Shown here: in pieces, positions 63,230 through 64,000 of the stretch | How positions within the stretch are numbered: position 1 is the stretch's first letter | How the letters are laid out: every line of letters begins with the position of its first letter | Source: Chryseobacterium luquanense | GTDB taxonomy: Bacteria > Bacteroidota > Bacteroidia > Flavobacteriales > Weeksellaceae | Assembly (NCBI RefSeq): GCF_026460945.1 | Contig: NZ_JAOVZV010000008.1 | Coordinates: 62,001-126,000, forward strand | Direction: 5' to 3' | Length of the DNA: 64,000 bases | The notes under the pieces: model-generated | The model's input: the letters and a program-made list of their open reading frames with translations, nothing else | Told to the model about the DNA's origin: nothing | Database searches by the model: none | Position numbers and translations under genes: made by a program

Positions 63230-63817
63230 ATGATTTCATTAAATAACGAATTAACATATCCGATTTCAGAAACACTTTTTGTTTTTGCGTTGGATTATGA
63301 AGCAGGAAAAGTTTTCGATCACACCAGGAAATTGATTACAGGAATTGGAAAGGTAAACGCAGCAATTGCACTCACAAAAGCCATTCAGGAAAAGAAACCA
63401 AAACTGATTGTCAATCTCGGTTCAGCAGGAGGTTATGGCTTTTCAAAAGGTGGCTTGATTTGTTGTACAAAATTTATTCAAAGAGATATGGATGCTCAAG
63501 GTTTAGGTTTTAAAAAATTTGAAACGCCACTTTCCGGAATTCCAATAATTTTGGAAAACGGCCTCAAAATGGATAATTTACCAGAAGGAATTTGTGGAAC
63601 GGGAGATAGTTTTGAGATGAATCACATCAACACAGAATATAATGTTATCGACATGGAAGCATATCCTTTAGCACTTATTGCGATGCAGGAAAATATTCCT
63701 TTTTTGTGTTTAAAATATATTTCGGATGATGCAGGAAGTGACGCAGCCGAAGATTGGTCGGTTCAGGTTCATCTAGCTTCAGAAGCTTTTAAGCAAATTT
63801 TATTTACAGAGATTTAA
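63230..63817 (+). CDS. Nucleoside phosphorylase/MTA-SAH nucleosidase-like protein
   Basis: 195 residues, shorter than typical MTAN (about 230). ITGIGKVNAAIALTKAI and LIVNLGSAGGYGFSKGG match the PNP/UDP phosphorylase superfamily, and NVIDMEAYPLALIA is the substrate-binding MExE-like region. It probably cleaves a purine or methylthio nucleoside. The gene starts 14 bases after the DsbA-like gene, in one operon with it. Confidence 0.88.
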   Translation: MISLNNELTYPISETLFVFALDYEAGKVFDHTRKLITGIGKVNAAIALTKAIQEKKPKLIVNLGSAGGYGFSKGGLICCTKFIQRDMDAQGLGFKKFETPLSGIPIILENGLKMDNLPEGICGTGDSFEMNHINTEYNVIDMEAYPLALIAMQENIPFLCLKYISDDAGSDAAEDWSVQVHLASEAFKQILFTEI

Positions 63818-63845
63818 AAATTTAATACCAATCTAAAATCAAAAG

Positions 63846-64000
63846 ATGAAAGCAATTATCTTAGAAAACGCAGGCGGAACAGAAAATTTAAAGATTACAG
63901 AAATTGAAAAACCATCGATTAAACAAGATGAAGTTTTAGTTGAAGTAAAATCTATAAGTATCAACCCAATAGATGTAAAAACCCGTTCAGGTAAAGGAGC
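63846..64000 (+). CDS. Zinc-type alcohol dehydrogenase/quinone oxidoreductase, 3' end outside window
   Basis: 51 codons of an MDR-type protein: MKAIILENAGGTENLKITEI, EKPSIKQDEVLVEVKSISIN, then PIDVKTRSGKGA at the edge. This N-terminal GroES-like segment (NPID and the R-x-G region) is characteristic of quinone oxidoreductase/zinc-binding dehydrogenases using NADPH. 28 bases after the nucleosidase gene, likely the same operon. Confidence 0.85.
   Translation, partial: MKAIILENAGGTENLKITEIEKPSIKQDEVLVEVKSISINPIDVKTRSGKG

Overview
The window looks like part of a Chryseobacterium-type chromosome (Flavobacteriia, Weeksellaceae or a close relative). It is AT-rich. Many genes are preceded by the Bacteroidota -7 box TAnnTTTG rather than a strong Shine-Dalgarno. 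One secreted protein has a type IX secretion sorting tail, another carries the GLPGLI motif, and there is a zeaxanthin-type carotenoid operon. I saw no rRNA, tRNA, CRISPR array, IS element, phage or plasmid gene; this is ordinary chromosome with a high density of broken genes.

Layout. 1-4.8 kb: end of an unknown gene, a secreted metallopeptidase, a GNAT acetyltransferase, a frameshifted secreted protein and a MATE exporter. 4.9-8.7 kb: a sigma-54 response regulator without a DNA-binding domain, a YggS-type PLP protein, a NodB lipoprotein and a DUF72 protein. 8.75-12.6 kb: a copper P-type ATPase, a regulator joining an HMA-like metal motif to an AraC helix-turn-helix, and a thioesterase. 12.9-17.4 kb: RRM protein, BlaI-like regulator, PAP2-like membrane protein, then pdhA-pdhC of pyruvate dehydrogenase. 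17.5-27.3 kb: small lipoprotein, TPR/AraC regulator, dapB, small membrane proteins, SemiSWEET, a frameshifted serine hydrolase and a DUF421 protein. 27.3-33.3 kb: one minus-strand operon, marR-crtI-crtB-SRPBCC-crtZ-lycopene cyclase-photolyase, joining carotenoid synthesis to light-damage repair. 33.4-38.5 kb: a T9SS cargo protein, a TPR/LuxR-like regulator and a 610-residue protein of unknown function. 38.6-42.4 kb: a CLC-type fluoride exporter behind a fluoride riboswitch, an aldo/keto reductase and a decayed MBL-fold gene. 42.5-53.6 kb: housekeeping genes (TetR, dnaX with an A10 slippery run, DAHP synthase/chorismate mutase behind an aromatic leader peptide, rsgA, ndk, rpe, M42 peptidase, NUDIX, mnmD, ilvE). 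53.6-64 kb: an accessory redox and regulation region with three SDR-type proteins, two paralogous AraC regulators, MFS, DsbA-like and nucleosidase genes, and the start of a zinc-type dehydrogenase.

Most notable: (i) a fluoride riboswitch whose 3' strand can alternatively pair with the Shine-Dalgarno region of the CLC gene; (ii) an unannotated 48-codon peptide, 11 of whose last 19 residues are Phe, Tyr or Trp, directly upstream of DAHP synthase/chorismate mutase; (iii) dnaX, whose C-terminal tau-like half is reachable only by a -1 shift at ten adenines; (iv) an HMA-AraC metal sensor next to copA; (v) five other genes broken by frameshift or stop, which could be real decay or base-calling error.
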